Made by a program: the position numbers and the translations under genes. From Larix kaempferi (Eukaryota; Streptophyta; Pinopsida; Pinales; Pinaceae), in the NCBI GenBank assembly GCA_027924585.1, contig BSBM01000007.1, positions 6,464,001 through 6,528,000 of the forward strand: 64,000 bases of DNA. Direction: 5' to 3'. Positions 22,544-34,479 of this stretch are shown here, in pieces. The first letter of the stretch is position 1; each line of letters starts with the position of its first letter. The notes below the pieces were generated by a model. That model was not told the DNA's origin and made no database searches. It was given only the letters and a program-made list of their open reading frames with translations.

Positions 22544-23160
22544 CTATAGATGAAGAAGAACCATATCAGCTACGTGAAATGTGCACTCAGAACGGTGTTG
22601 ATCGGCTTGTTGTTTCAGTCGAATTCTTGCCATTTGGAGATTGTCCTGCAGAATGAGAATAATCTGATCGTGGTTTCGAAGAATCGAGTCAATTTCTTGA
22701 ACTAGGGAGCTACTGAAGGTGTATGGAAGAAGAACTGACGGTGCCTGTCCAGAGATTGCTTCATATGGTGTCATTTTAGATGTGGTACTGTACCACTGGA
22801 GCACTTATAGGAATTCCATAGAAATAGTTGTCCAAATCTGTGTAGGGATGGGAAAGGGTTCGAGCAGTCCCGAAGGAGTGTCATTTCACCCTTGTTGACC
22901 TGGAAAGTATCCCAGTCAACCACCATCCATTGAATTGTCATTTTCAGTCCCTGCCAAAAGAAGTTACATTGTTCTCGGTCGTACGTTTTGAGGAACCCAA
23001 AGTGCCCTGCCGATGAAGAAGCATGGATTTCATAGAAGAGATAGCCCCGTTGAACAGATTGCAACCAATTTGGAACAAAGCAGAGAAATAGCTATAAGAG
23101 AAACTAGGTCATCAAATGTGCGAGAAGGAGCATCTGCCACCATATTGTCCTTACCCTTCT
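22544..23160 (-). pseudogene. Element C integrase remnant: zinc-binding N-terminus joined to C-terminal part
   Basis: In chromoviruses integrase inserts the element DNA. Here 23,064-22,820 reads like the HHCC-containing N-terminal region (AGHFGFLKTYDR, FFWQGLK). Further on FPSLHRFGQLF resembles the linker before the core. At about 22,805 the sequence jumps to STTSKMTPYEAISGQAP, a segment that normally lies after the catalytic core. The D,D(35)E core is therefore deleted. The C-terminal stretch ends near 22,544. Stops are also present. Confidence 0.8.
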
Positions 23161-23880
23161 AGTAAGTGATCGCATAGTCATAACCCATGAGTTGAATAAC
23201 CCATTTCAGGTGTGCTGGGGAGGAGACCTGTTGTTCCAGGAAATTTTCCAGACTCTGGAGATCAGTCTTGATGCAGAAATAATTCCCCAATAGGGATGGC
23301 TGCCACTTCTGTACTGCATGAAAAATAGCCATCATGTCCTGCTGAGATGTAGATGCGGCTAAATGCTTACCGGAAAGGTCTCTTGAAGGCGGCAAGCCCA
23401 CTGGTGCAGCAAAGACACTGGCATATCTATCCAAGGAAGTAGTGGAGGCGGTTGGTGGGTGCATCTGAATGGAATGGAGCTGAGCGATAACACCATGTGA
23501 ATTCCTCTTAAGGATCTTTTCCAGGTGATGTGAACTGATGATGCAGAGAGACCCTGGTTGTAAGCCCATAAATTTGTGTTGTGTCCCATTGACTGAAAAC
23601 TGCATCCAAAGTTCAGCAAAATCCCATAAGATGGGGCCAAGTGTGCGTAACCATTGAACGCCCAAAACCACATCACATCCACCTAAGGACAAGGCAAACA
23701 TGTCAGAGCGTAGGTTATAATATTCCAGAGAGATACGCAGATTATGACACTTTTCCTTGCAAGGTAAGGTGCCCCCATTGGAAACCATGAATTCAAAGTT
23801 GGAGCAAGGATAGATAAACAATCAACCTGTTTGGCAATCCGAGGGTCAATGAAGTTATGAGTGCTGCCAGAATCAATGAG
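23159..23880 (-). pseudogene. Element C protease end fused to RNase H remnant, reverse transcriptase deleted
   Basis: The frame at 23,821-23,159 carries the end of the protease (GCDVVLGVQWLRTLGPILWD), then the pre-RT linker (YASVFAAPVGLPPSRD). It passes straight into LSGKHLAASTSQQDMMAI and FCIKTDLQSLENFLEQ, which belong to the RNase H region. About one reverse transcriptase domain is missing at the junction near 23,375. The frame stays open across it, so the deletion is either in-frame or was inherited from a deleted master copy. Confidence 0.82.
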
Positions 23881-24924
23881 TACTGTAAGAGGAAGCTTCT
23901 TGAAGTAACCCCTGACCCGCATTTTTTGGGGGTTGGTGACGCCAGATAAAGCATTGAGAGATATCTTTGGTTGGTCGTCCTCAGATGGGGGGTCAATAGG
24001 AGGCTCTTGAATGTCGACCTGATCATCCATTGTATCTGGAGCTTCTTCACCAATTTTAGAGGCAGGCGGAGAATCCATATCCAAGAGATAGAGCTTTTGT
24101 TGAACACATTTATGTCCCCAAGTGAATTTCTCATCACAATTATAACAAAGCCCTTTTTCTCTGTGTGCGTGCATCTCTGTTTCGGACAAATGCTTGATAG
24201 GAGCTGGAGGAATGGGAGGTCGTTGAGAACCCATATTTTGGAAGGGAACAAAAGTGGGTTTGTAGGGTTGTTGGGCTGCAATCTTGTCTTCTGCCAACTT
24301 AGCCAACCCTAGAGCTTCCATCATTATGTTGGGACATAACATTTTAACCTCTGAGCGGATTTCATCCTTAAGACCACATATAAAACAACTCCTGTAGAAT
24401 TCATCAGACAATCCTTCTGTGTGATTAGCTAGTTTCTCAAATTATGTCTGATACTCTCTCACAGTGCTAATTTGGCGAAGCTTAGTGAGGGATCCAATGA
24501 AATCATCAAAAGCACTAGGACCAAATCGTTGCAAAAGGAGCTGGCAAAAATCTAGCCATTTTGGCTCTTCATGAGCCTTGATGTACCAACGGTACCATTG
24601 AAGAGCTTCCTGTTCCAAATGAAAGGATGCAAGTGGAACTTTAGTGAGATCAAAAGTATTATGCAGACTAAAATATTGTTATGCACGATAGATCCATCCA
24701 GTCGGATCAATACCATTGAAGCGAGGAAAATCAAGCTTCGGACCATGGAAATTGCTGGAAGAAGAGAACCCACTGTTTGATGAAGACGCAGACTGTTGTT
24801 TGTTGTTCATGGCTAAATGCTCAAGATGGAGGCCAAGAAATTTTTCATCCAAATCCTGGAGTTTGTTTTGGATGGCTGCAAGTGCTTCCCCCATGGTGTG
24901 TGCTCCTGTGCGGGTGACAACCAT
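23840..24924 (-). pseudogene. Element C gag with zinc knuckle and protease active site, frameshifted
   Basis: Gag starts at 24,924 (MVVTRTGAHTMGEALAAI) and carries KLDFPRFNGIDPTGWIYRA, a typical gypsy gag motif, followed by a stop. The retroelement gag fold continues in 24,660-24,130. The knuckle CYNCDEKFTWGHKC lies at about 24,147-24,106. The protease active site LIDSGSTHNFID is at about 23,880-23,845. The DSG triad is intact. Confidence 0.88.
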
Positions 24925-25899
24925 AACCAGGGTTTTGTTTTTTTTTGGGGGGGGGATGGGTAGAAAAACACAAACAGAAGCTTAGTTAGTAAAGGGAAAT
25001 TTGGATTTGGGAAAAACTCTGATGGGTAATTGGGGTTTGACTAGGTTTTGGACACTGTCGAAAGGACAGGGAAGCAGAAAAGGGGGATTTCATAAGCAAG
25101 GTGAAAGAATGAGAAAATTTGGTAGAGAGGGACAAAGAAGCAGAATTAGGAAAGGAACTCCGTGGTAAAATTTGAAGGCGATCGGGTGAAAATCGAAGAA
25201 GTTATGGAAAACCCTAAAAATAGACAAATGTGAGATTTCGAGTGTTGGGAAGTGGAATTTGGGATAGGGTCCTCAGGAATGAAATATGCAGAATGGGATT
25301 GCAAGGGTTTCAGAGAAGTTTCAAGGGAAACAGAGTTAAAACAAATGGATCTGAAACGACACCGAATGGATCGAAAACGGCTAGATCTGAAATGGCGGTT
25401 GGATGTGAAACGGATTTCAAAATAGATCTGAAACGGCTGGATCTGGGACGACTTTCAGAATGGATCTGAAACTGCATGGAAGTGATCGGCAATAGTTCAT
25501 CTGAAAAAATATATGGACCCCATGTATGTTTGGCTTCCTAATAGTTCAGGGGTTTCACTCGGCCACCAATGTTGTCTGACGGCTTGTGTATTGGGGCAGT
25601 ACCCCTCACTCCACGGCTCAGGTAAAGCGGATAACCGCTTTGCCACAAACGACAGCTCTTGATTTACCTCACGGGTGGGAACTAGTCAATCAGGTAGGGG
25701 TCGTTGCCCTTTTCGCCGGCATGTCCTCTCAATGGGCCAACTACTTTGAGGTTCATGTGGTACTCCTCACAATGAATTTTAGGGCTTATTCCCAAGTACT
25801 TCCCACAGTTAAGAGGATAGGGATTATTCCCAGATCCGAACTTGCAACAGATGCAAAAAAAAAATTGGCATAAATTCCACCCAACGAGCCCAAGAAAGT
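24925..25899 (-). other. Element C 5' leader
   Basis: Non-coding leader between PBS and gag. It contains short imperfect repeats of GGATCTGAAACGGC at 25,340-25,480. An open frame on the opposite strand (25,586-25,873) is not a credible gene. Confidence 0.65.
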
Positions 25900-25911
25900 G
25901 CTCTGATACCA
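25900..25911 (-). promoter_or_regulatory. Element C primer binding site
   Basis: TGGTATCAGAGC on the minus strand, complementary to the 3' end of initiator tRNA-Met, two bases inside the 5' LTR. Confidence 0.92.
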
Positions 25912-25913
25912 GA

Positions 25914-26317
25914 TGTGAAGAACCTGCAACAATTAATTAATGAGAATACATGAGATAGCAGAAATAACAAAACTCAGAATCACTTTTATTAATCGTAGGC
26001 CACTTCAAGGGGGCAACCTCCTTTGAGCAAGATCAATACAAAATAACTTCACGGTGTCTTCATTGGTCTCAACACAAACTTATATACTAAGTCTAGGTGC
26101 CAATACCATGGGTCAATGCCATGTGTCAATACAAACCATGGGCCAATACAAATTATGGATCAACAATTACTACGGGATGACTTACAAATCATATGCGTCC
26201 AACAACAATAATACAAACTATGGATCAACAAATACTACGGTACGACTTACAAATCATATGCGTCCAACAACAATATACTAACAAAGTAAATAGAAGGGCT
26301 GACATGGGTTCCTAACA
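25914..26317 (-). repeat. Element C 5' LTR (404 bp)
   Basis: Aligns without gaps to 21,991-22,394 with about 20 substitutions, mostly transitions. The TATATAA box is at 26,080-26,086. Confidence 0.97.
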
Positions 26318-26322
26318 TGGTT
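26318..26322 (+). repeat. Target-site duplication of element C (right)
   Basis: TGGTT, matching 21,986-21,990. Confidence 0.93.
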
Positions 26323-26671
26323 TCATTGGATGCTGCAAGTGCTACAACTTCAGCCCATTTTGTTAGGTAGTCGGTACAAACTAGAATGTAGTTTTTATGA
26401 TTTGAAGGTGGATTGAATGGGCCAACGAAGTCAAACCCCCATTTTTCAAATGGTTCTAGCGAAACTTGAGGGTGTAGAGGCATCTCTTCTCTTTGTGTAG
26501 GCTTTCCCATTCATTGACAGTCATCACAACGTGATACATATTCATGGGAGTCCTTGTGTAGTGTTGGCCAATAGTATCCAGTCTATAGAATTTTATAGGT
26601 TGTTCTCTTTGCTGCATAATGGCCTCCACAAGGCTCATTGTGAGTGGCGTGGAGTATGTCATGGACCTCAT
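26318..26671 (-). pseudogene. Element B integrase, N-terminal part
   Basis: Contains the HHCC zinc region (EVHDILHATHNEPCGGHYAA, then VSRCDDCQ with a stop right after). It then shows WGFDFVGPFNPPSNHKNYIL with the first catalytic Asp and YLTKWAEVVAL. It breaks off at the insertion point of element C and resumes at 21,985. Confidence 0.9.
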
Positions 26672-26675
26672 CTTA

Positions 26676-27660
26676 TCAAATGCATCTTCTTAACATATGG
26701 TTTGGTCCTTTTTTAAAAACCATTCCTTGTATCCAAGTATAGGTTGTACTTTGCCTGATGATCCTGCACTTTTCCTTGTAGTTATAATGAGGTGGAAACT
26801 TGCCTAATACCAAGTAGTTTTCTATATCAGAAAACCATGGGGTTTGTGTCGAGATTGCAAAGGGGTGTTCATTAGGGAAGTGATCATTTACCAATTCATT
26901 GTCCTGTACATGGGTTATCCTGGACTGAAAATATGCTACCACGTTATGTTTTCCTGTCTTTTCAAGGATTGTTAAGTCGAATTCTTGTAAGAGAAGCAAC
27001 CATATAATAACTCTAGCACTTGTATTATACTTATTCATGAGGTACCTGATTGCAAAATGATTTGTGTGAACAAAGACTGGGTACCGCGTGATATAGTGTC
27101 AAAACTTGTTTATGGCATGTACAACAACCAAAAATTCCTTCTCTGTTACTGTATAGTTTAGTTCTTCCCCTGCCAAGTTTTTGCTGATGTAGTAGATTGC
27201 ATATGGTTTTTTCTCTTCCTCTTTCCCAAGGACTTCTCCAATAGCCTTGTCTAATGCATCCGAATGGATGTCAAATGGTAATTTCCAGTTTGGTCCTTGG
27301 AGGACTAGGGTGGTTGTTGTTTTCTCTTTAAGGTGGTCAAATGTTGTCATGCAGTGCTCAGTCCAGACAAATTATCAATCTTCTGTTAAGAGGGAAAACA
27401 TAGGCGCAGTGATTTTGTTGAAACCCTCTACAAATATTTTGTAGTAACCTATTTGTCCTAGGAAACTACGGACATCCCTCTGTTTTCATGGTGGAGGTGG
27501 TGTTTTAATAATAATGACTTTTGCTTGATCTACCTCGCTTCCTCTTTCGGATATGTGGTGTCCCAAGGCTATCCCTTCTTGCATTAGCATTCGGCATTTA
27601 TCATTGCTGAGGCATATGCTCATTTCGATCTATTTATTCAGGACCAACTCTAAATGTTGT
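26676..27660 (-). pseudogene. Element B reverse transcriptase thumb and RNase H
   Basis: 27,350-27,099 holds LPFDIHSDALDKAIGEVLGK and AIYYISKNLAGEELNYTVTE, the start of gypsy RNase H (the usual DASD-like site here reads HSDA). 27,038-26,676 continues with ILEKTGKHNVVAYFQSR (usual form N.VAD.LSR). Stops separate the pieces. Confidence 0.88.
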
Positions 27661-27665
27661 AATGC

Positions 27666-28601
27666 TTAATTAAAATTATGTCCATACGTTGTGAAGTCGT
27701 CCGTGTAGACTTCCATCTGGTCATTGATTAAATCAGAGAATATACTCAAGATAGCCCTTTGAAAGGTTGCTGGAGCATTATAGTCCAAAGGGGAGTACTC
27801 TATACACGTATGTGCCCCATGGGCAGGTAAACATTTTTTTTTATCTTGGCCATCTGGGTGGATTTGGATTTGGTTATAACCACTGAATCCATCCAAAAAT
27901 GAAAAAAAATTGTTTCCAACCAAAGTATCCATCACCTGATCAATGAATGGTAGAGGAAAGTGATCTCTTTTCGTTTCCTTGTTAATTTCCCTATAGTCTA
28001 CACAGATTCGCCACTTTCCTCCCTTCTTCGGAACTATCACCAAGGGTGAGACCCACTCACTATCTGAGATTGGATAAATGAACCCTGTGTCCAACCATTT
28101 TTGCAGTTCTTTATTAACTATATCTTTTAACGCTGGATTCATCCTTCTTTGGGGTTGTCTTATTGGAATAGCACCCTCTTTGATGTAAATATAATTTTTG
28201 CAAATATCTGGGTGTATCCATTTCATATCAGCGTAGGTCCATGCGAAAGCTCTGTTGTTTTCTAAGAGTATTTTTATTAATTTATGTTCTTGTTCTTCCT
28301 CCAGATGTGCATTAATATTGACTGTCTTCCCAGGAAAATTTTCCAGAATTTTTACCTGTGGAAGTTGTTCTTCAATAGAGAATACCTGCTTCCACATTCT
28401 TTCTGTGCTGCTTTGAGAGTGTAGCTTTTCGTGTTTTTGACCTGTTACAAATATTTCCTCAAGCATATCATGATCAGGATACATATTTTGAATAAAATTA
28501 TCTAAATAAGCATCCTCATCTTTATCTTTTAGGGTACGAGGAGTTCTTATATTGAGAACTGGTTGCATGTTTTGGCCATCCATGTCATCGTAATCATCCA
28601 T
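27666..28601 (-). pseudogene. Element B reverse transcriptase, long partial frame
   Basis: A 311-codon frame with the pre-RT linker (NRAFAWTYADMKWIHPDI) and the polymerase. It has WVSPLVIVPKKGGKWRICVD, FFSFLDGFSGYNQI and, at the end, EVYTDDFTTYG, the YxDD site with Thr at the second position. The stretch KKKCLPAHGAHTCIEYSPLD replaces the usual TFTCPWGTFAYRRMPFGL region, showing local frameshifts. RT copies RNA into DNA; this one is unlikely to be functional. Confidence 0.92.
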
Positions 28602-28639
28602 CCAATTTTGATGTTTTGTGTCTGTAGATCATTTTGTTG

Positions 28640-29230
28640 GTGGATATATTGTGATCTTATTTCTTTCTTGTCCACTGGTAATTGTCATATCCCCAGATCG
28701 ACAGCCTATATAGGCATCTTTTGTTTCCAGCCATGGCCTCCCCAAAATGAGTGGGTATCCACAGAGTTTGCTTTTGACTTCAATGACTATGAAATCTGTT
28801 GGATATTCCCAAGATTCTATGTTGATAATTACATCTTCAAGGATACCTTATGGCTTAGCAATGGATGTGTCACCTAGTTGTAGTATCGTACTTGTCGGTC
28901 TCAAAAAGGGTTGGAGGCCTAGGGATAGCATTGTATCCTTTTTCATAACATTTATTGCAGCTCCTAAGTCGATTACACTGCTTGAAATCGGTTTCATGTT
29001 TATGGTTACATTGACAATCGGGCTCTTTGGGGCAAGGTACTTTGGGTTGACAGAAATTCCCAACATAAGGTCTGCAAGATGGCCTATCACATTTATGGTT
29101 GGGGGGTCCCTTTTCCTCCGCCCTGGTTTTTTTAAGCAGTTTTCTTTTATGAATTTGTTACAGATTGGGATGTCTTTGATTTCCTGTAAGAGTGTGATTT
29201 GGATGTTCAAGTGTTTCAATTCATTCAATA
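28640..29230 (-). pseudogene. Element B aspartic protease
   Basis: 29,228-28,848 reads FIKENCLKKPGRRKRDPPTI, then SSSVIDLGAAINVMKKDT, the active site (DLGA, a form usual in Athila/Tat elements). After a stop, ILEDVIINIESWEYPTDFIV and LGRPWLET complete the protease fold to about 28,690. Confidence 0.9.
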
Positions 29231-29399
29231 TGATTTTTTCTTCCTCCTCTTTATGGTTTTGTTTCAGCTTCTCATGAAATGGAGGACTAAGAGGATTATT
29301 TTCTGGTATTTGGGGTATTACTTCAGGGTGCTGATGTTCTAGAGATGCAGCGTGCTCAGAATAGGTGGCTTCTTAATCGTGTTGATAATGGGGACCCTG

Positions 29400-30940
29400 T
29401 AGCGTTTTACCAAATCTCATTTTGATCTCATTCAAATACAATGTGTCTACAAGATATGCTGGAAACTGCATTACTTCATTGTTGAAGGGTTGTTGTCCTG
29501 TCCTGTCCTATTGTTATTTGTACTTGGGATAGGATGAGCAGGGATTATAGGTTCTCTAGGGATTGTTGATTATGTGGAGGTGGCATTATAAGTGGTTGTT
29601 GTAGTGGTGCTCTCCAATTTGTGGAAGATGGATATGGATTTCCATAGTTGACTTGTGGTTGGGAAAAAGGTGGGGGATATGGGTACAGCTGAGGAAAGTA
29701 TGGTTGTTGGTAGGGAGTTGGATTTTGCTACCATTATCTTGGCCCTGCTTGTAGAGGCCATGAAATTTGTGCTGATGGATTCTAGTTTTGCTAAGTATTC
29801 CCTTGATTAAAATAGGCCTAATTATTATTTTGGAAGGGTCTAGCAAAATTGTTTCTTCGCTGGTTGACAAAACAAAGTTGTTCTATTGAATTTTTTGAGG
29901 TAGGATCTTGTATGGATGCCTTGCATGATGGTAGTAAAGAGAATTTATCTGTGGTATGATAATCAGTACAGATCCCACAAACTTCTACTGCATTTAATTG
30001 GCATTACCCTTTTCATGTTTCTTTCTACATCTTGGGCAGAATACTGTAAGTGCTTGGTTGATCTCATCATGTTTCCTTTTTAGTTGGAGTTCATATAATT
30101 GCATAGCCAATGATTGAAGGATGTATGTTTTCATATAATCTAATAGATTCCCTAAATCATATTTTTTTAGGCTTGGGATAGAAAAGGTTGATCCCCCAGC
30201 GATTGGATGTATATCTCTTGTCATATTTTTGCCTTCTCGGGACCTAGAATAATTTTTAAATATTTGCAGAATTTGATCATAAGTTTTCTGAAAGATGTCT
30301 CCATCACCTAGAAGGTTTAAGACTTCAAGGTATTCTTCTTTGATCCCCCTAAGAAGTACAAGTTTTAATGATTCCTGATCTAGGGTACAATGAATAGCCC
30401 TTTTATAGATAAGTTAGAACCGTTGTGCATAGTCTTCTAGGGATTCTTTTTCTCCCTATTGCATCCTAAAAATATCATCCCTAGTGTCTTTTGATTTACA
30501 GTAATCTATATATTTTTCTAGGAAGTCTTGTTTCATCTGATCCCATGTGAAAATGTTGTTTCCTTCCAACTCATAAACCATCTGAGTGATAACTCTTTCA
30601 ATGTGAAAGGAAAGAGTCTTAATTTTTGTGCATTAGTGGTATAACCAAAGGATCTGCATATTACTTTGAATTAGAACAGGAATGTGTCAGGATATTATGA
30701 GGTTAAGCCATGGAAGTTTGGAAAATTATTGGGATTGATATTTTTCATTATAGCATCCCCAAGAGGTACACTAATATGGAAGGTAAACAGTTCTCTGTGT
30801 TAATATTCCTCATCTGCCATGGTAGTCTTTGAACTAGATCTATCGAAGAAGTTATCAAAGTCTGGGTTATAGCTGGGATTAGTTTCTTCGTCAGTGTTAA
30901 GAAATTCAAATTGAAGGTGTTTGGAACTGTTATTGCTCAT
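29400..30940 (-). pseudogene. Element B gag, decayed
   Basis: 30,224-29,994 carries the end of the capsid region and a knuckle CPRCRKKH. Directly after, in another frame, VEVCGICTDYHTTDKF shows a second knuckle whose last Cys is now Phe. A Gln/Pro/Tyr-rich tail (29,870-29,500) is typical of Athila-type gag. Sequence up to 30,940 is gag-like but broken by many stops. Confidence 0.8.
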
Positions 30941-31029
30941 ACGACGGTTAGGCAGAAAACGTCCAATTTTTTTAGATTTTCAAAATTATATATATATATT
31001 TGTGCTTTTAACAAAAGATTTATCTTATA

Positions 31030-31058
31030 GGTTAAGCACCTCCCCGGCAACGGTGCCA
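31030..31058 (-). promoter_or_regulatory. Element B primer binding site
   Basis: Minus strand TGGCACCGTTGCCGGGGAGG, a few bases inside the 5' LTR. It closely matches the PBS reported for Athila/Tat elements (complementary to a tRNA-Asp type 3' end). Confidence 0.9.
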
Positions 31059-31063
31059 AAAAG

Positions 31064-32513
31064 TGTTGGGCTTCATAAATGTTTACTGTTTACAGGCTTT
31101 CGTTTAAGAAGTTCACTTTAATTATCAACCAAGGGACGTACAAAGTTTAGAGGTGCTAAGAACTATATGTGCACTATGTTGAGAGGATCTTTGTCATTGG
31201 GTGTTTGGTTGTCTTAAGAATTGTTGGAGAGTTATTCTAATGAAGATGGAGTAATCTAGAGGTTTTTCACAAGCAATTTGAGAAATAGAAATATGAAACT
31301 TAATCTAAGAAAACATGAAGCATGAAACTAATCTAGGAAAGCAGGAAACTTTTAATCTATGAAAGCAGAGAAACTAAATCTAGGAAAGCATGAAACTTTT
31401 AATCTATGAAAGTAAAGAAACTAAATCTAGGAAAGCATGAAACTTTTAATCTATGAAAGCAGAGAAACTAAATCTAGGCAAGCAGGAAACTTTTAATTTA
31501 TGATAGCAGAAAAACTAAATCTAGGAAAGCAAGAAACTCTATCTAAGAAAGCTGGAAATTATATCTAAGAAAGCAGGAAATGTTGAGCTACGAAATCCAA
31601 AGTACATCTTTCCATAGAACATGTGAATCAAGCCTAATCGAGCTAGAGGATCTTTCAAATTAGAACAGGAAATCATCATTCAAAAGCACGGATCTAATTT
31701 GGTCGAATATAAAATAATAGCTTGATATAAATCTGGGAATTGCAGTTTACGAATGGGGGTTACAGGACTACAGATGCAGTGTATTGGAACTACATACGCA
31801 ATATTAACGAACTATAGAAGAAAGACATTTTGTGCGCAACATTGAATCTGACTATCGAATAAACATTAAACTTAACCTACACATACATATATTTGGACTG
31901 AACAACATAATGCATGAAAGATATGAAAATCAAGAGATAGAAATCCTGAGCTACGCACTGAGGGGGGCCTCCCCAATGCGCATCATAGGAGGAGAATAAA
32001 CCTATGAACTCACAGATTTAGAATAACATTGGTTCTTCGTTATAAATTCATAAGTTCCATCATAACTGTAGACATCGTAAATTGAGTATCTGCGCTAGAA
32101 AATATGCCAAAGATTGTTTTCAAAAATGTACGAGAGAGAGACCCTGCTACTCAGGTGTCTCTATTTATTACAAACTTCTGCCCTAGTTTTACATTGAAAA
32201 TCACGATCCTGAATATCAGGATTCTTTCCTACAAATTAGGAGAAAATAAGATCATTGCATCTCTTGCGATCTTCAATCTGGAGCTCGGCATTGTTATTAT
32301 TTCAGTTCGTTGGCGCTTTGTCCACACATGGATTTATTCACATGATTAGTAAATAAAAATGCTAAAACATAAGAAAAGATAATTACTAAATTACTTTGCT
32401 TAATTAACAATCAAAGTGCGTTCTCCCCTACATAAAGGGGTTATTTCTGATCATTTCTTCGCTTATGTGTGGCATAAAGGAGTCTATGGAATACCTATAT
32501 CATGGACTCATCA
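31064..32513 (-). repeat. Element B 5' LTR (1,450 bp)
   Basis: In plus orientation TGTTGGGCTTCATAAATG...GACTCATCA. It carries the same 47-bp minisatellite as the partner LTR (31,330-31,560), with unit differences. Confidence 0.95.
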
Positions 32514-32518
32514 CTTCC
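32514..32518 (+). repeat. Target-site duplication of element B (right)
   Basis: CTTCC, matching 16,551-16,555. Confidence 0.9.
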
Positions 32519-34470
32519 CCTTAACATCTACTGGCACAACAACAAGTGACTTGGCAGCATTGACTCAATGAAGCAGAGACCAAGACATAGTGCGACAATG
32601 ATTGAGACGTTCTTCAGATGACTTCAAAGAGCAGGACGACTCATGGAATTGGCATGACTCAAAGACAAGTAGATTACCCAACTGTATGATGAGACACAAA
32701 CACGTGCCATGTTGAAGGACGATAATAAGCTTCCATAAAGCTATTTAAAACAAAGTCGACTTATTTCTCCCCAACCCCCATAATGCTTGATGAGTACCTC
32801 TTTGTTTTTTAATGAGCTTGAGGAGAATAACATATGTTGGGTATAGCTCATCTTTCGGATGATTCCAATCTCACATGTTTTACGAACCTGAGAAAGGAAG
32901 GGTTTGCTCCCATATGGGTCCTTCAATGTATCATTTTATGAGTCCAAAGAAGGAAAACTCGATCATGTTTCACATTTAGAGATTCTAAAATAATCAAAAG
33001 AAGAATATGAAATTTCTTTTTCATAAAATTAACCCCGGGCCCTAATCCCGAAAAAGTGTAAAATAATGCCTAAAAGATCTCTCTTAGTCAACGGTTGACT
33101 AAGGTATTCTTTTTTCATAATTAATACCACTCAACCTGAAAAAGGGATAAACTAAAACTGAATAGATTCCCTTTCAAATCCTTTTACGAGCGTGAAAGGA
33201 AGCAAGTTTTCTTGGCAATCTTTTCATGTTTTGGGAGTTTGAAAAGAACTTAAAAGGAGGCTCCAAAGACTTCATTTTCCGTAAATTAATCCATCTAGTC
33301 TGAAAAAGGGGTAAACTAATACTAGGCAGAAACTTCCTCATTATTTTTATGAGTATGAGTAAAGAGGACTATACTCGACACCTTTTTACTTGGTTTTGAC
33401 AAGCACGACTAAGGTATCAAAAGCACTTGGAATCTTTTTCATGTTTAAATCCAGAGCACGAAAAAGGAAAAATTAATCTCAAACCCATTTTCATGTTTCT
33501 TAAATAGAGCATGAAGAAGTGAAAATTAAGCTCGACACTATCTTATTGTTTTTAACGAGCTCGATAAGAGGTTGGAAGAATGATCACGACATCTGCTTCA
33601 TTTTTCAGTGATCTTACAATAGAAAATGAACTATGCTCAGTATGATGGTTTCATTTTTTAGTGAGCTTGAAGTTGAAAATAAACTATGCTCAGAATGAGG
33701 CCCATTAATGTTTTCCTTACCAACATGATGTCCAGAGGTTGGTACTTAGGGTGATATCCATTAGCAGGTTTCCCCCAACATGATGTCTAGAGGTTGGAAA
33801 TTTTTCCCCCGACATTACCAGCAAAAGCTAGTAGCTTAACTCTAGTATGATGTCCAAAGGCTAGAGACATACCCCCCAAGGCTTCGTTTCATATGCCTAC
33901 TCATCTTCTTCACCCAATTAAATTCCTGGATACTAATATGAAAAGGTTCACTAGAGGGTAGGAAGAATGAGGATCAAGTGACATGGGTAGATGAAATGAA
34001 GGTTCAAGTCCTAAATTTAGTGGGAGACTCGACTCAATGGGAGAGGAATCGGTTTCATTTTCTAACGAGCTTAACACAGAAAGGGAACTATGTTCATGAT
34101 GACTTGTTTAATTTTTTAACGAGCTTGACACAGAAAACAAACCATGCTCGTGAAGTTGGTTTCATTTTTATGCAAGCTTGAAACCAAAAGTAAACTATGC
34201 TTGGGAACGGTTTCATTTTTACACAAGCTCGAAACCAAAGGTAAACTATGCTTGTAAGGGTATGTTCCATTTTTTAAAGAGCTTGGAGACAGAGACCAAT
34301 ATATTCTCATAAGGGTTGATTTCATTTTTTAACGAGCTTGAAACCAAAAACCAAACCATGTTCAAAGGAGGTTGGTTTCATTTTTACACAATCTTGAAAC
34401 CAAAAGTAAACTATGCTTGGAACCAGTTCCTAACCAACATGATGTCCATAGGTTGGTAGCGCACCCCCAG
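32519..34470 (-). mobile_element. Element A, non-coding region with short repeats (right part)
   Basis: Continues 15,664-16,550 across element B. From about 33,590 to 34,425 some nine diverged units of 45-60 bp recur, with TTTCATTTTTTAACGAGCTTGA and AAACTATGCT blocks. AACATGATGTCCAGAGGTTGG also recurs (33,720-34,600). The part at 33,100-33,370 resembles element E at 53,500-53,730, which places A and E in one family group. Confidence 0.75.
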
Positions 34471-34479
34471 CATAAAAAG

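Larger units (their letters stand above)
21991..26317 (-). mobile_element. Element C: 4.3-kb Ty3/gypsy (chromovirus-like) element, internally deleted
   Basis: Minus-strand element nested in the integrase of B. From high to low coordinates: 5' LTR (25,914-26,317), tRNA-iMet-type PBS, leader, gag with zinc knuckle, protease, RNase H-like remnant, integrase N- and C-terminal remnants, PPT, 3' LTR (21,991-22,394). The reverse transcriptase and the integrase catalytic core are absent, so it cannot move by itself. TSD TGGTT is perfect. The 404-bp LTRs differ at about 20 positions. Confidence 0.95.
16556..32513 (-). mobile_element. Element B: Athila/Tat-type Ty3/gypsy retrotransposon, complete ends
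   Basis: A 15.96-kb element read on the minus strand. From high to low coordinates: 5' LTR (31,064-32,513), PBS, gag, protease, reverse transcriptase, RNase H, integrase (split by element C), an extra ORF, PPT and 3' LTR (16,556-17,999). The PBS sequence TGGCACCGTTGCCGGGGAGG is typical of Athila/Tat-lineage plant gypsy elements. A 5-bp TSD flanks it. The LTRs differ at roughly 8-10% of positions in a sampled stretch of about 300 bp. Every coding domain has stops or frameshifts. Confidence 0.93.

Noticed and set aside
25586-25873. 95-codon frame on the plus strand in the leader of element C
   Set aside because: Opposite to the element, no family motif, and the region is the usual non-coding leader between PBS and gag.
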